Below, piece after piece: positions 35,665-43,711 of a DNA stretch of 64,000 nucleotides. The notes below the pieces were generated by a model. The model did no database searches. It saw only the letters and a program-made list of their open reading frames with translations, and was not told the origin of the DNA. The DNA comes from Hymenobacter convexus (GTDB lineage: Bacteria; Bacteroidota; Bacteroidia; Cytophagales; Hymenobacteraceae): positions 100,383-164,382 of the forward strand of contig NZ_JAUQON010000012.1 of NCBI RefSeq assembly GCF_030580955.1, in the 5' to 3' direction. A program made the translations under genes and the position numbers. Numbering within the stretch: the stretch's first letter is position 1; each line of letters opens with the position of its first letter.

Positions 35665-35883
35665 TTACTCCGCGCCCAAAACCAGGAATGCGGTATAAAA
35701 AAGAACCAGAATTCCTGGTACCAGCACCATGCCCGAGAGCACCGTGCCAGCCCATCCCTTAGGGGTTAACTTATAAATTTTGACGCCGCCGTACGTCAGC
35801 AGCCCGCCTACCACTAGGCCCATGGCCCCAAAAAAGTTGGCAATGATTTGGAGTGAGCTGAGGAGGAAAAATGGTGGCATCAT
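35665..35883 (-). CDS. Small membrane protein of unknown function
   Basis: A 72-residue protein with two hydrophobic helices (LQIIANFFGAMGLVVGGLLTYGG and VLSGMVLVPGILVLFYTAFLVLG) joined by a basic loop. It has no family match by eye. It converges on pncB and ends 14 bases past its stop. ATGs at 35883 and 35880 are equally good. Confidence 0.5.
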   Translation of the reverse strand: MMPPFFLLSSLQIIANFFGAMGLVVGGLLTYGGVKIYKLTPKGWAGTVLSGMVLVPGILVLFYTAFLVLGAE

Positions 35884-36029
35884 CACGGCGCTTGGGATAG
35901 GTAGAGGTACAGCGGATAAGAGGTTTCCTACACTGGCCGGGCCGACAGCACCTTACACCGCTCGCTGGCTAGCACCCAGCCCTCGCCCCAACGGGGCAAT
36001 ACTCAACTAACGAATGCCACCTCGCCGGA

Positions 36030-37127
36030 CTATGCGTACCGCAGCTCGCCTGCCCCCACGCGCAGCGTCACACCGCTCTCGGCCGTGAGATGGCCGGCCA
36101 CTTGCGCATCGTAGCCGCTGCCCTGCAGCGAGGCCACCACGGCCGCAGCCGAAGCTTCCTCCGTCACGAGGAGCATGCCGGTGCCCATGTTCCAGTAGAG
36201 GTAGGCGGTTTCGGCCTCAATTCCGCCAATTTCCATCAAGCGCTGCATAGCGGGCAGGGGCTCAAACAGGTTGTCGAGCACCGCGCCGAGGCCGTTTTTG
36301 AGCACCCGCGAGAAATTATCGGCCACGCCGCCGCCCGTGATGTGGGCCACGCCGTGCAGCGGCAAACCGGCATCGAGCAGGGCCGCCACGCCGGGCGAGT
36401 AGATGAGCGAAGGCGCGAGCATGGCGTCGCCCCAGGTGGCGTGCTGGTCGGCGTCGGTGCCGTCGTAAGGAGCTTCGTGCCAGTTGTCGCCGAACACCTT
36501 TTGCAGGGTTTTGCGGGCCAGCGAGTAGCCGTTGGAGCGGAACGAGGGCGAGCGCAGGGCCACCACCGCGTGGCCGGCCCGGGCGGTTTTGCCGCTCAGG
36601 GGCTGGGCCAGGCTGGGGTGCAGCACCCCGATGGCCGTGGAGCACCAGTTGAAGTTCATTTTGGCACCCGGCCAGCCGCCGATGCGGTTGCCTAGTTCCG
36701 CGATTTCACCGCCGGTGATGGCGACTTGGGCGAAGTTGGCGGCATCGTGCAAGCCGCGCATCATCTGGTCTACCACGTCGTAGTCGAGGTGGTTCACGTC
36801 GATGATGTTGGAGAGGTTGGTTGGCACGAAACCGGCGGCAATAAGGTCGTCGGCCGTCATGGCGATGAGGTCGTAGCCGAGGGTATCGTACTTGTTGAGG
36901 CGCTCGGCCACCTCAATTTTGGTCCCGATGCCGTCGGAACTGATGCCCAGCCGTTCCGCGCCGAAGCGGATTTCGTTGGAGAAGCCGCCGTCGAGGTCCT
37001 GGGCGGGTTCGCCGGGCTTGCCCGCGCGGTTGGCAAAGGTTTTTTTCGACCAATTGTAGGCGTTACGCGAGGCGGCGTTGCCTTCTTCGATGGAGTAGCC
37101 GGCGGGGTTGTTTTGGGAGTCGTTCAT
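36030..37127 (-). CDS. purM: Phosphoribosylformylglycinamidine cyclo-ligase (AIR synthase)
   Basis: A 365-residue PurM-family enzyme that closes the imidazole ring of AIR using ATP. It contains IRFGAERLGISSDGIGTKIEVA, DLIAMTADDLIAAGF, ITGGEIAE, the RSNGYSLAR block and AHITGGGVADNF. It is the last gene of the purine block. The ATG at 37127 was chosen: an upstream extension would be coded by palindromic sequence. Confidence 0.92.
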   Translation of the reverse strand: MNDSQNNPAGYSIEEGNAASRNAYNWSKKTFANRAGKPGEPAQDLDGGFSNEIRFGAERLGISSDGIGTKIEVAERLNKYDTLGYDLIAMTADDLIAAGFVPTNLSNIIDVNHLDYDVVDQMMRGLHDAANFAQVAITGGEIAELGNRIGGWPGAKMNFNWCSTAIGVLHPSLAQPLSGKTARAGHAVVALRSPSFRSNGYSLARKTLQKVFGDNWHEAPYDGTDADQHATWGDAMLAPSLIYSPGVAALLDAGLPLHGVAHITGGGVADNFSRVLKNGLGAVLDNLFEPLPAMQRLMEIGGIEAETAYLYWNMGTGMLLVTEEASAAAVVASLQGSGYDAQVAGHLTAESGVTLRVGAGELRYA

Positions 37128-37135
37128 GCGGTTCG

Positions 37136-37268
37136 CCTCACCCCCCGGCCCCCTCTCCGCAGGGAGAGGGGGAGCCGAGGCGGCGCGGGCATTTTTGGTG
37201 AGCTTAATTAAATGGGTTTCTTCGTCTGGCACCCCCTCTCCCTGAGGAGAGGGGGCCGGGGGGTGAGG
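37136..37268. repeat. Palindromic element, family C
   Basis: Arms cctcaccccccggccccctctcc... and ...gagagggggccggggggtgagg lie between purF and purM, second copy of the element at 6709. Confidence 0.9.
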
Positions 37269-37281
37269 CGCCCGCACGGGG

Positions 37282-38784
37282 CTAATGCTCCGTGGGCGCG
37301 GGCGCCTTGGCACTTACGGACTGGCTTTTCTTGTCTTTGCCGCTGCGGTGGCTGGCGCGCTCCTCCTGCACGTGGCGCAGGTAGTGGGTCACCTCACCCG
37401 TCGGGTACTTGCCCGAAAAACAGGCGAAGCAGTTGCCGCCGTGGCCTTTCTCTTCGGAAAACAGCTCCTGCAAGTCCTCCAAATCCTGGTAAATCACCCG
37501 GTCGGCCTCGATGTAGCGGCAGATTTCGTCTTCCGTGTAGTTGGCCGCAATCAGCTCCGTGCTCATCGCCATGTCGATGCCGTAGATGCAGGGCGACACG
37601 ATGGGCGGGGCGCTGGAAATGAAGTAGACCTCGGTGGCGCCGGCGTCGCGCAGCAGCCGCACGATGCGGCGCGAAGTGGTGCCGCGCACGATGCTGTCGT
37701 CGACCACAGCCACCTTTTTGCCCTCCACAAACTCGCGGATGGGGTTGAGCTTCTTCTTCACCACGTCCTCGCGCCCGGCCTGGGTGGCCACAATGAAGGA
37801 GCGGCCCATGTGGTTGTTTTTCACCAGCGCGCGGCGGTAGGGCACCCCAATGGCCTCGGCCAACCCGGAGGCGGCGAAGTAGCCCGAGCTGGGCACGTCA
37901 ATCACCATGTCGGGCTTGAGGCCGGCGTCGGCCACTTTGCGGGCCAGGCGCTTGCCGAGGCGTACCCGCTCGCGCGCCACCAGCCGGCCGTGAATCACGG
38001 AGTCTTCGCGGGCGAAGTAAATCTGCTCGAACACGCAGAAGTTTTTGGGCAGCTCGTAGGGGTTCTTGCGGTGAACCTGGAAGTCGTTATCAATGAGAAT
38101 AGCTTGGCCGGGGCCTACGTTTTCCACGAATTCAAAGCCCAGAAAATCAAAGCAGGTGCTTTCCGACGCGAAGGCGTACACCGGACCGGCGGGCGTTTCG
38201 CGGCGGCCCAGCACCAGCGGCCGGATGGCCAGCGGGTCGGTGAAGGCCAGCAGGCCGTGCCCGGCAATGAGCGTGATGGTGGCGTAGGCGCCCTTCACCA
38301 GCTCCTGGGTGGTTTCCACGGCGTCGAAAATGTCGACTACCGAGAGGTTGTCGAGGTTTTTCACGCGCAGCTCCGAGGCGAAGGTGTACATGATAAGCTC
38401 CAGGTCGTTGGTGGTTTTGGGCAGCACGTGGTACTCGTCGTGCAGGCGCTTGGCCACGTCGCGGAAGTTGATGACGTTGCCGTTGTGCACCATCGCCAGG
38501 CCAAACGGGTAGCTCGTGGTGAAGGGCTGAGCCAGGTTGGAGTCGTTGGCGCCCTGCGTGGTGTAGCGCACATGGCCGATGCCGCTGGCGCCCTTCAGCT
38601 TCTTCACGTGCTTCTTTTTGAACACGTCATTCACCAGCCCCTGCCCCTTGTGCAGGTGAAACGAGGAGCCGTCGAAGGTGGCAATACCGGCCGCGTCCTG
38701 CCCGCGGTGCTGCAGGGCGGTGAGGCCCACCACCATGTCGGCCACCACATCGTCGGGACCGTGAAAACCTACTATTCCGCACAT
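37282..38784 (-). CDS. purF: Amidophosphoribosyltransferase
   Basis: A 500-residue enzyme, the first committed step of purine synthesis: PRPP and glutamine give phosphoribosylamine. Cys2 (MCGIVGFHG) is the glutaminase nucleophile after Met removal. The phosphoribosyltransferase half carries MVIDVPSSGYFAASG and the PRPP loop KVAVVDDSIVRGTTSRR. The C-terminal tail beyond about residue 480 is Lys/Ser/Ala-rich, a mild extension. Confidence 0.96.
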   Translation of the reverse strand: MCGIVGFHGPDDVVADMVVGLTALQHRGQDAAGIATFDGSSFHLHKGQGLVNDVFKKKHVKKLKGASGIGHVRYTTQGANDSNLAQPFTTSYPFGLAMVHNGNVINFRDVAKRLHDEYHVLPKTTNDLELIMYTFASELRVKNLDNLSVVDIFDAVETTQELVKGAYATITLIAGHGLLAFTDPLAIRPLVLGRRETPAGPVYAFASESTCFDFLGFEFVENVGPGQAILIDNDFQVHRKNPYELPKNFCVFEQIYFAREDSVIHGRLVARERVRLGKRLARKVADAGLKPDMVIDVPSSGYFAASGLAEAIGVPYRRALVKNNHMGRSFIVATQAGREDVVKKKLNPIREFVEGKKVAVVDDSIVRGTTSRRIVRLLRDAGATEVYFISSAPPIVSPCIYGIDMAMSTELIAANYTEDEICRYIEADRVIYQDLEDLQELFSEEKGHGGNCFACFSGKYPTGEVTHYLRHVQEERASHRSGKDKKSQSVSAKAPAPTEH

Positions 38785-38820
38785 ATTATTTGGGGTGGTT
38801 AATTCGTAACTGAGGGGTGA

Positions 38821-38917
38821 ACGTCATGCAGAGCGCAGCGAAGCATCTTTACCGCTTCGTTGCGCTCCGCATAGATTACTATTGAGGTAAAGATGCTTCG
38901 CTGCGCTCTGCATGACG
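38821..38917. repeat. Palindromic element, family A, overlapping the end of purN
   Basis: Arms acgtcatgcagagcgcagcgaagcatct and agatgcttcgctgcgctctgcatgacg. The right arm and part of the loop code for the last 13 residues of PurN. Confidence 0.9.
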
Positions 38918-39559
38918 GCTGCGGAGAATCAGTTCCGCTAAGGTTCGGGCGTACAGCTCGTGCTCCACGGCCAAGCCGCGCCGCTCGACTTCCGCCAGGG
39001 TATCGGCGCCGCGCAAATCCACAGTTTGCTGGGCGAGGACGGGGCCGGTATCGAGGCCTTCATCCACCAGATGCACAGTGATTTTGGTTTCGGCCAGCTT
39101 ATTATCAAACGCCCACTCGTAAGCGTGCAGGCCCTGGTGCTGATGGGTGTCGGCGGGGTGAATATTGACGATGCGTCCGGCAAACGGCTGAATAAAGGCT
39201 GGCGACAGAATGCGCATATACCCCGCCAGCACTATTAAATCGGGCTGGTACTGCTGGAGCAACTGGGCCGCATCGGCATCGAAAGCTTCCCGCTTGCGGC
39301 CCTGGCTGGGCAGCGAGGCGATGGGGCAGCCCATTGCGGCAGCCGCTTCGAGGCCGAAGGCATCGGGCTTGTTGCTGAAGACTACTACCACTTCGGCCAG
39401 GTCTTTCAGCACACCGGTTTTGGTGGCTTCCACCAGCGCCAGCATGTTGGAGCCCCGGCCCGACAGCAGGATGGCCAAACGGGTCCGCCTACCCTCCGGC
39501 CCTTCGCCAAACGAGAGGGCCGACTGCTGAAATTGCTCAAAGGAGGTGAGGAGCTTCAT
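38879..39559 (-). CDS. purN: Phosphoribosylglycinamide formyltransferase
   Basis: A 226-residue enzyme that formylates GAR with 10-formyl-tetrahydrofolate. It has AILLSGRGSNMLALVEA at the N-terminus, VLAGYMRILSPAFIQPFAGRIVNIHPADTH with the catalytic Asn-x-His, and HLVDEGLDTGPVLAQQTV. The last 13 residues (after ILR, SRHAERSEASLPQ) come from the palindromic element at 38821-38917 and not from the family, so this gene's natural end was probably replaced by the insertion. Confidence 0.92.
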   Translation of the reverse strand: MKLLTSFEQFQQSALSFGEGPEGRRTRLAILLSGRGSNMLALVEATKTGVLKDLAEVVVVFSNKPDAFGLEAAAAMGCPIASLPSQGRKREAFDADAAQLLQQYQPDLIVLAGYMRILSPAFIQPFAGRIVNIHPADTHQHQGLHAYEWAFDNKLAETKITVHLVDEGLDTGPVLAQQTVDLRGADTLAEVERRGLAVEHELYARTLAELILRSRHAERSEASLPQ

Positions 39560-39582
39560 GAGCTTGAGTTGCGCTTCTGGTC

Positions 39583-40872
39583 TCAATTTACAACAAACGG
39601 GGTGAGCATGGGCGCCGGGCGCTGGGCAATGTCCGTGCGGAAGTAGGCACCTTCGAACGTGACGCGGGCGCAGGCTTCGTAGGCGCGGGCGGTGGCTTCC
39701 TCCAAATCCTGGCCGTGAGCCGACAGCACGAGGACGCGGCCGCCGTTGGTCAGCAGCTCGCCGGCTTCGTTGTGTTTGGTAGCCCCGTGGTAGGCGCGCA
39801 CGCCGGTGGGCAGGCTGTCGAGGCCGGTGATGGGGAAGCCGGTGGGGAATTTCGGGGCCGGGTAGCCGCCCGAGGCCAGCACCACGCCCACAAACGCCCC
39901 GGGCCGCTGCTTCACGCCCTGCTGGGCCAGCGTCCCGTCGAGCGTCGCCTCGATGAGCGTGAGCAGGCTGCTATCCAGGGCGGGCAGCAGGACTTCGGCT
40001 TCGGGGTCGCCGAGGCGCACATTGTATTCCAGCAGCTTGGGGCCGGTGGGCGTGAGCATAATGCCGAAATAGAGGAAGCCCCGGAACTCAAACTGCTCGT
40101 TTTGCAGCCCGCGCAGGGTGGGGTCCACGATGTCGCGGCGGATGGCGGCCAGTACGTTGGCATCGGCGAAGGGCACGGGGCAGTAGGCGCCCATGCCGCC
40201 GGTGTTGGGGCCGAGGTCGCCGGCCAGCAGCTGCTTGTGGTCCTGCGAAGTGGCCAGCAGGCGAATAACGTGGCCATCGGTGAGGCCGATGATGCTGATT
40301 TCGGGACCGGTCAGCTTCTCTTCCAGCAGGAAAGAAAACCAGCCCGAATAGCTCGTTTGCAGGTCATCGAAGGCAGCTTCCGCTTCTTCCGGCGACGAGC
40401 AGACGTACACGCCCTTGCCAGCGGCCAGCCCGTCGTACTTCACCACCACATGCCCGCCCAGCTCGGCCGCTTTGGCGCGGGCGGCCGCAATGTTGTCGCT
40501 CCGAAACGGCCAGGCCTGCGCCGTCGCCACGCCGTGGCGGCGCATGAATTCCTTGCTCCACACCTTCGAGCTTTCCAGCCGCGCCGCCGAGCGGGTCGGA
40601 CCGAACACCTGAATATCAGAACCGGCGAAAAAGTCGGTTATGCCAGCTGCCAGCGGCGCCTCCGGCCCCACCACAATCAGGTTGGAACCGTGGGCTTGGG
40701 CATAGGCCTTCACGGCTTCAAAATCCAGCGGATTGAAGCCCAACTGGCTGTTGGGGATGCCGGCGTTGCCGGGCAGCACGTGCACCGTGGCCCCGTCGCG
40801 GGTCAGCTTTTCGGCCAGGGCGTGCTCGCGCGCGCCGGAACCGAGGAGGAGAAGGGTTTTGGGGCTAGTCAA
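39583..40872 (-). CDS. purD: Phosphoribosylamine-glycine ligase (GAR synthetase)
   Basis: A 429-residue ATP-grasp enzyme that joins phosphoribosylamine to glycine. The N-terminal LLLGSGAREHALAEKL is diagnostic. The ATP-grasp core includes VVKYDGLAAGKGVYV, IIGLTDGHVIRLLATSQDHKQL and GFLYFGIMLTPTGPKLLEYNVRLGDPE. It overlaps no neighbour but is separated from purN by only 23 bases. Confidence 0.95.
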   Translation of the reverse strand: MTSPKTLLLLGSGAREHALAEKLTRDGATVHVLPGNAGIPNSQLGFNPLDFEAVKAYAQAHGSNLIVVGPEAPLAAGITDFFAGSDIQVFGPTRSAARLESSKVWSKEFMRRHGVATAQAWPFRSDNIAAARAKAAELGGHVVVKYDGLAAGKGVYVCSSPEEAEAAFDDLQTSYSGWFSFLLEEKLTGPEISIIGLTDGHVIRLLATSQDHKQLLAGDLGPNTGGMGAYCPVPFADANVLAAIRRDIVDPTLRGLQNEQFEFRGFLYFGIMLTPTGPKLLEYNVRLGDPEAEVLLPALDSSLLTLIEATLDGTLAQQGVKQRPGAFVGVVLASGGYPAPKFPTGFPITGLDSLPTGVRAYHGATKHNEAGELLTNGGRVLVLSAHGQDLEEATARAYEACARVTFEGAYFRTDIAQRPAPMLTPFVVN

Positions 40873-40902
40873 GGGAGGATGGGCTTAGGCTGGCGCCGCG
40901 CG

Positions 40903-41286
40903 CTAACTAATGTCTTCGATGGAAATAATCTGGCCGTTTTCGATTTCAAAAACGGACTTGCCCTGCAGGTGCAAGGCGTCGCCCGGCTTCAGGCCGTTGG
41001 GAAATTCTATAGCGGCCACCGCCGTGTAATCAATGGCAACTTCAACCCGCTGGTCGTTTACCTGCCAATCGGTGACGCGCTGCTCCCGTTCGGAGAAATA
41101 ATGCGTGGCCTGCTCTGCCTGCTGACGGAAAGCCGCTTTGCCAGTCGTGGTCAGGGTCACTTCGCTATTGGAAATGTTGCGAAATACCACGTCCTCGCGC
41201 AAAGGCGCCAGCATGCCGTCTACATCGAAGCAGTTGTACGCTTCGATGTAGGATTCAACAAGTTGCTTCGGCGCGGCAGCTTCCAT
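40903..41286 (-). CDS. NTF2/SnoaL-like small protein inside the purine block
   Basis: A 127-residue NTF2-fold protein (VESYIEAYNCFDVDGMLAPLREDVVFRNISN...). It binds or converts an unknown small molecule; catalytic residues are not diagnostic. It is not a known purine enzyme, so its presence between purD and the purC fusion looks like an insertion into the block, or a regulator. It starts 10 bases past the fusion gene's stop. Confidence 0.75.
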   Translation of the reverse strand: MEAAAPKQLVESYIEAYNCFDVDGMLAPLREDVVFRNISNSEVTLTTTGKAAFRQQAEQATHYFSEREQRVTDWQVNDQRVEVAIDYTAVAAIEFPNGLKPGDALHLQGKSVFEIENGQIISIEDIS

Positions 41287-41296
41287 CAGGCTTCAA

Positions 41297-42715
41297 TTAT
41301 AGTACCCGCAGTTCCTCGTCGGCCGCTTTCAGCTTGGCTTTGGTGGCGAGGATGTCCTTGCTCAGGCGCTCGCGCAGGCGGGGGATGTTCAGGGCGCGCA
41401 GGGCGGCCTGGGCGGCGTTGTCGGGGCGCACCACGGTGAGGCTGGGCGTACCGCTGGGCATGATGACCGACGAATTCAGGTTCAGGGCCAGCTCGGCGTA
41501 GTCCTTATAAGGCGGGCACGAAATCACGGGCACGTTCACGGTGGCCGCCAGCGCGCCGCCGAGGCCGTTGCTCAGGCCGGCCACGGCGATGATGACGCCG
41601 GGCTCGATGCTGTTGTTCCACACCTCAACCATATTGGCGCTAGCTTCATCACCTTGGTACGCCGAGGCCACGCGCAGTTGGGTGAAAACGTCGTAACCTT
41701 CCAACTGCTGGCGGATTTTCTCGGCGTGCTCCTTGTCGGTGGGCGAGCCCAGCACGATGTTCACCCACGCATCTTTAATCAGGCCGGCGGCCACGAGGTT
41801 GGCCTGCATGCGGGCGCGGGCATCCTGGCGCCCCGTGTGGGGGGCGTCGGCGGCGCCGGTTTCGGCCGTGGGCAGGGGCTCGCCCACGATGCGCTCGTAA
41901 ATGTCGAGGTAGCGACGGCTGGCTTCCTGCGCCACTTCAGGCGTGAGGGCGCGGGGGTACTGGCCGTCTTTTTTATTGGCGATGAGCCACTGGCGCACGT
42001 ACTCCTTGTCCATCTGCTCGGCCGTTTCGGGGTTGCGGGCGTAGTCCCCGGCGCTCCAGAAACGCGACGAATCGGGCGTGTGCATCTCGTCGATGAGAAT
42101 CAGCTTGCCGTTCAGCAGGCCAAACTCATACTTCGTGTCAACCAAAATAATACCTTTTTCAGCCAACAGCTGCGAGCCCACGGCAAACAGCATCTGAGCC
42201 TTCACGGCCATCTGGTCGTACAGCTCCTTGGTCACCCAGCCCTCGCTCACCAGGTTTTCCGGCGTGATTTCGCGGTCCGATTCCTCCTTCGTCGTCGGTG
42301 TCACGATGGCCTGCGGGAAGGCCTGGTTTTTGGTCAGCCCATCCGGCACGGTCACGCCCGAGAACGTGCGCTGGCCGGCCTGGTAGCCGCGCCACATCGA
42401 GCCCGTCAGGTACTGGCGCACCACCATTTCTACCTTGATTGGCGCAGCTTCCTTCACTAGCATCGCGTTGGCGTCGATGAGCTTGATGACGTGGTTCGGA
42501 ATGATGTGGCCCGTCTTTTCAAACCAGAAGTTCGCCAGGCCATTCAGCACCGCGCCTTTGTGCGGAATGGCCGTTTCCAGCACGCTATCGAAGGCCGAAA
42601 GGCGGTCCGTCACGATAATGAGGCGGTCGCCGCTGGGCGCGCGCAGGCTGTCGCGCACTTTGCCGCGGTGCAGCAGCGGGAGTTGGGGAGAAGCGAAGTG
42701 GGTGAGGGTGTTCAT
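41297..42715 (-). CDS. purC: PurC-PurE fusion (SAICAR synthase plus PAICS-type AIR carboxylase-like domain)
   Basis: A 472-residue fusion. Residues 1 to about 300 are SAICAR synthase: LLHRGKVRDSL, DRLSAFDSVLETAIPHKGAVL, VRQYLTGSMWRGY, DTKYEFG and DEMHTPDSSRFW. From about 315 a PurE-type domain follows, closest in pattern to the animal PAICS carboxylase: VNIVLGSPTDKEHAEKI, AVAGLSNGLGGALAA, VPVISCPP, MPSGTPSLTVVRP. PurE enzymes have SAHR/SAHK at the CO2/AIR site; here it is SAYQ, with Tyr instead of the catalytic His. So the PurC half looks active but the PurE half is unusual. No purE or purK gene is otherwise in the window. Confidence 0.9.
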   Translation of the reverse strand: MNTLTHFASPQLPLLHRGKVRDSLRAPSGDRLIIVTDRLSAFDSVLETAIPHKGAVLNGLANFWFEKTGHIIPNHVIKLIDANAMLVKEAAPIKVEMVVRQYLTGSMWRGYQAGQRTFSGVTVPDGLTKNQAFPQAIVTPTTKEESDREITPENLVSEGWVTKELYDQMAVKAQMLFAVGSQLLAEKGIILVDTKYEFGLLNGKLILIDEMHTPDSSRFWSAGDYARNPETAEQMDKEYVRQWLIANKKDGQYPRALTPEVAQEASRRYLDIYERIVGEPLPTAETGAADAPHTGRQDARARMQANLVAAGLIKDAWVNIVLGSPTDKEHAEKIRQQLEGYDVFTQLRVASAYQGDEASANMVEVWNNSIEPGVIIAVAGLSNGLGGALAATVNVPVISCPPYKDYAELALNLNSSVIMPSGTPSLTVVRPDNAAQAALRALNIPRLRERLSKDILATKAKLKAADEELRVL

Positions 42716-42734
42716 TAACTACGTTTCTGAGAGG

Positions 42735-43670
42735 CTAATTCTGGCTGGCGAGTTGCACGGCAGGCGCCGCCGTGGCGTGTTTTTCGCCGATGTGCGCCAC
42801 GATGTTCTTGAAAATCTGCAGTCCCTCCCCTTCCTCGCTCGCACCGGGGTTTTGGCGGCGGCGGCGGGCCCAGTCCGGGTGGTTGTAGGCCGCCAAAAAA
42901 GCTTCAGGGTGCGGCATGAGGCCAAAGACTTGGCCCGTGGGGTCGGTGAGGCCGGCGCAGTTCAGGTCGGCGCCATTGGGGTTGAGGGGGTATTCGCTGG
43001 TGCCGTCGCCGTTGGCGTCGATGTAGCTTAGGCAGTTCAGCCCGGCGGCTTCGATGGCGGCGCGGGTGGCCTCATCAGGCACCACGAGGCGGCCTTCGCC
43101 GTGGCGCACGGGCACCTCCAACTTGTCGATGCCGGTGAGGAAGGGCGTGCGCGAGGCGGGGTTCACGCGGAGCGTCACCCACCGGTCTTCGTAGCGGCCG
43201 CTAGCGTTGTGGGTCAGGGTCACTTCAGGGGTTACGTCGCCGCCCATGTTGGGCAGCAGCCCCAGCTTCACCAGCACCTGGAAGCCGTTGCAGATGCCGA
43301 GCACAAACTTGCCATCGGCGATGAATTGCTTGATATCGTCGAGTAGCGTGCGGCCGTCGGCGCTGGTCTGGCGGTAGCGCAGCTTGTTGGCCAGCACCAC
43401 ACCCGAGCCCAAATCATCGCCGAAGGAGAAGCCGCCGGGGAAATTCAGGATGTCGAAATCGTGGATGCTCACCTGCCCGTGCAGCACCTGGTTGAGGTGC
43501 ACGATGGTGGCTTCCGCGCCGGCCAAACGGTAGGCGGCGGCGAATTCTTCTTCGCAGTTAATGCCGAAGCCGGTCAGAATCAGCGCCCGCACCGCACCGG
43601 CCGAACCCGAAGCGTCGTTTTGTGCCTGCGGTTGAACTTTATGTGCTCCCTGAGCCGAGTCTTGTGCCAT
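42735..43670 (-). CDS. purQ: FGAM synthase glutaminase subunit
   Basis: A 311-residue class I glutamine amidotransferase. Its triad Cys is in FVLGICNGFQVLVKLG, and His/Glu are in FGLMPHPEAF. It makes ammonia for PurL. At about 310 residues it is longer than Bacillus PurQ and like the glutaminase end of the large single-chain PurL. The ATG at 43670 was chosen because earlier starts lie in the end of purL. It follows purL by 41 bases. Confidence 0.93.
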   Translation of the reverse strand: MAQDSAQGAHKVQPQAQNDASGSAGAVRALILTGFGINCEEEFAAAYRLAGAEATIVHLNQVLHGQVSIHDFDILNFPGGFSFGDDLGSGVVLANKLRYRQTSADGRTLLDDIKQFIADGKFVLGICNGFQVLVKLGLLPNMGGDVTPEVTLTHNASGRYEDRWVTLRVNPASRTPFLTGIDKLEVPVRHGEGRLVVPDEATRAAIEAAGLNCLSYIDANGDGTSEYPLNPNGADLNCAGLTDPTGQVFGLMPHPEAFLAAYNHPDWARRRRQNPGASEEGEGLQIFKNIVAHIGEKHATAAPAVQLASQN

Positions 43671-43711
43671 TTCAAAAGTCTTTTGGGCCAATGGAAAAGG
43701 GTCTTGTGCTT

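Noticed and set aside
38821..38917. HAERSEAS peptide as a conserved protein motif
   Set aside because: It is the translation of family A palindromes in one frame, so similarity among proteins ending in it does not mean common function.
40903..41286. NTF2-like protein as a purine enzyme
   Set aside because: No de novo purine step uses this fold; only its position suggests it.
39715..41439. 574-codon open frame on the plus strand across purD, the NTF2-like gene and purC
   Set aside because: It is a GC-driven antisense frame over three genes with strong family evidence.
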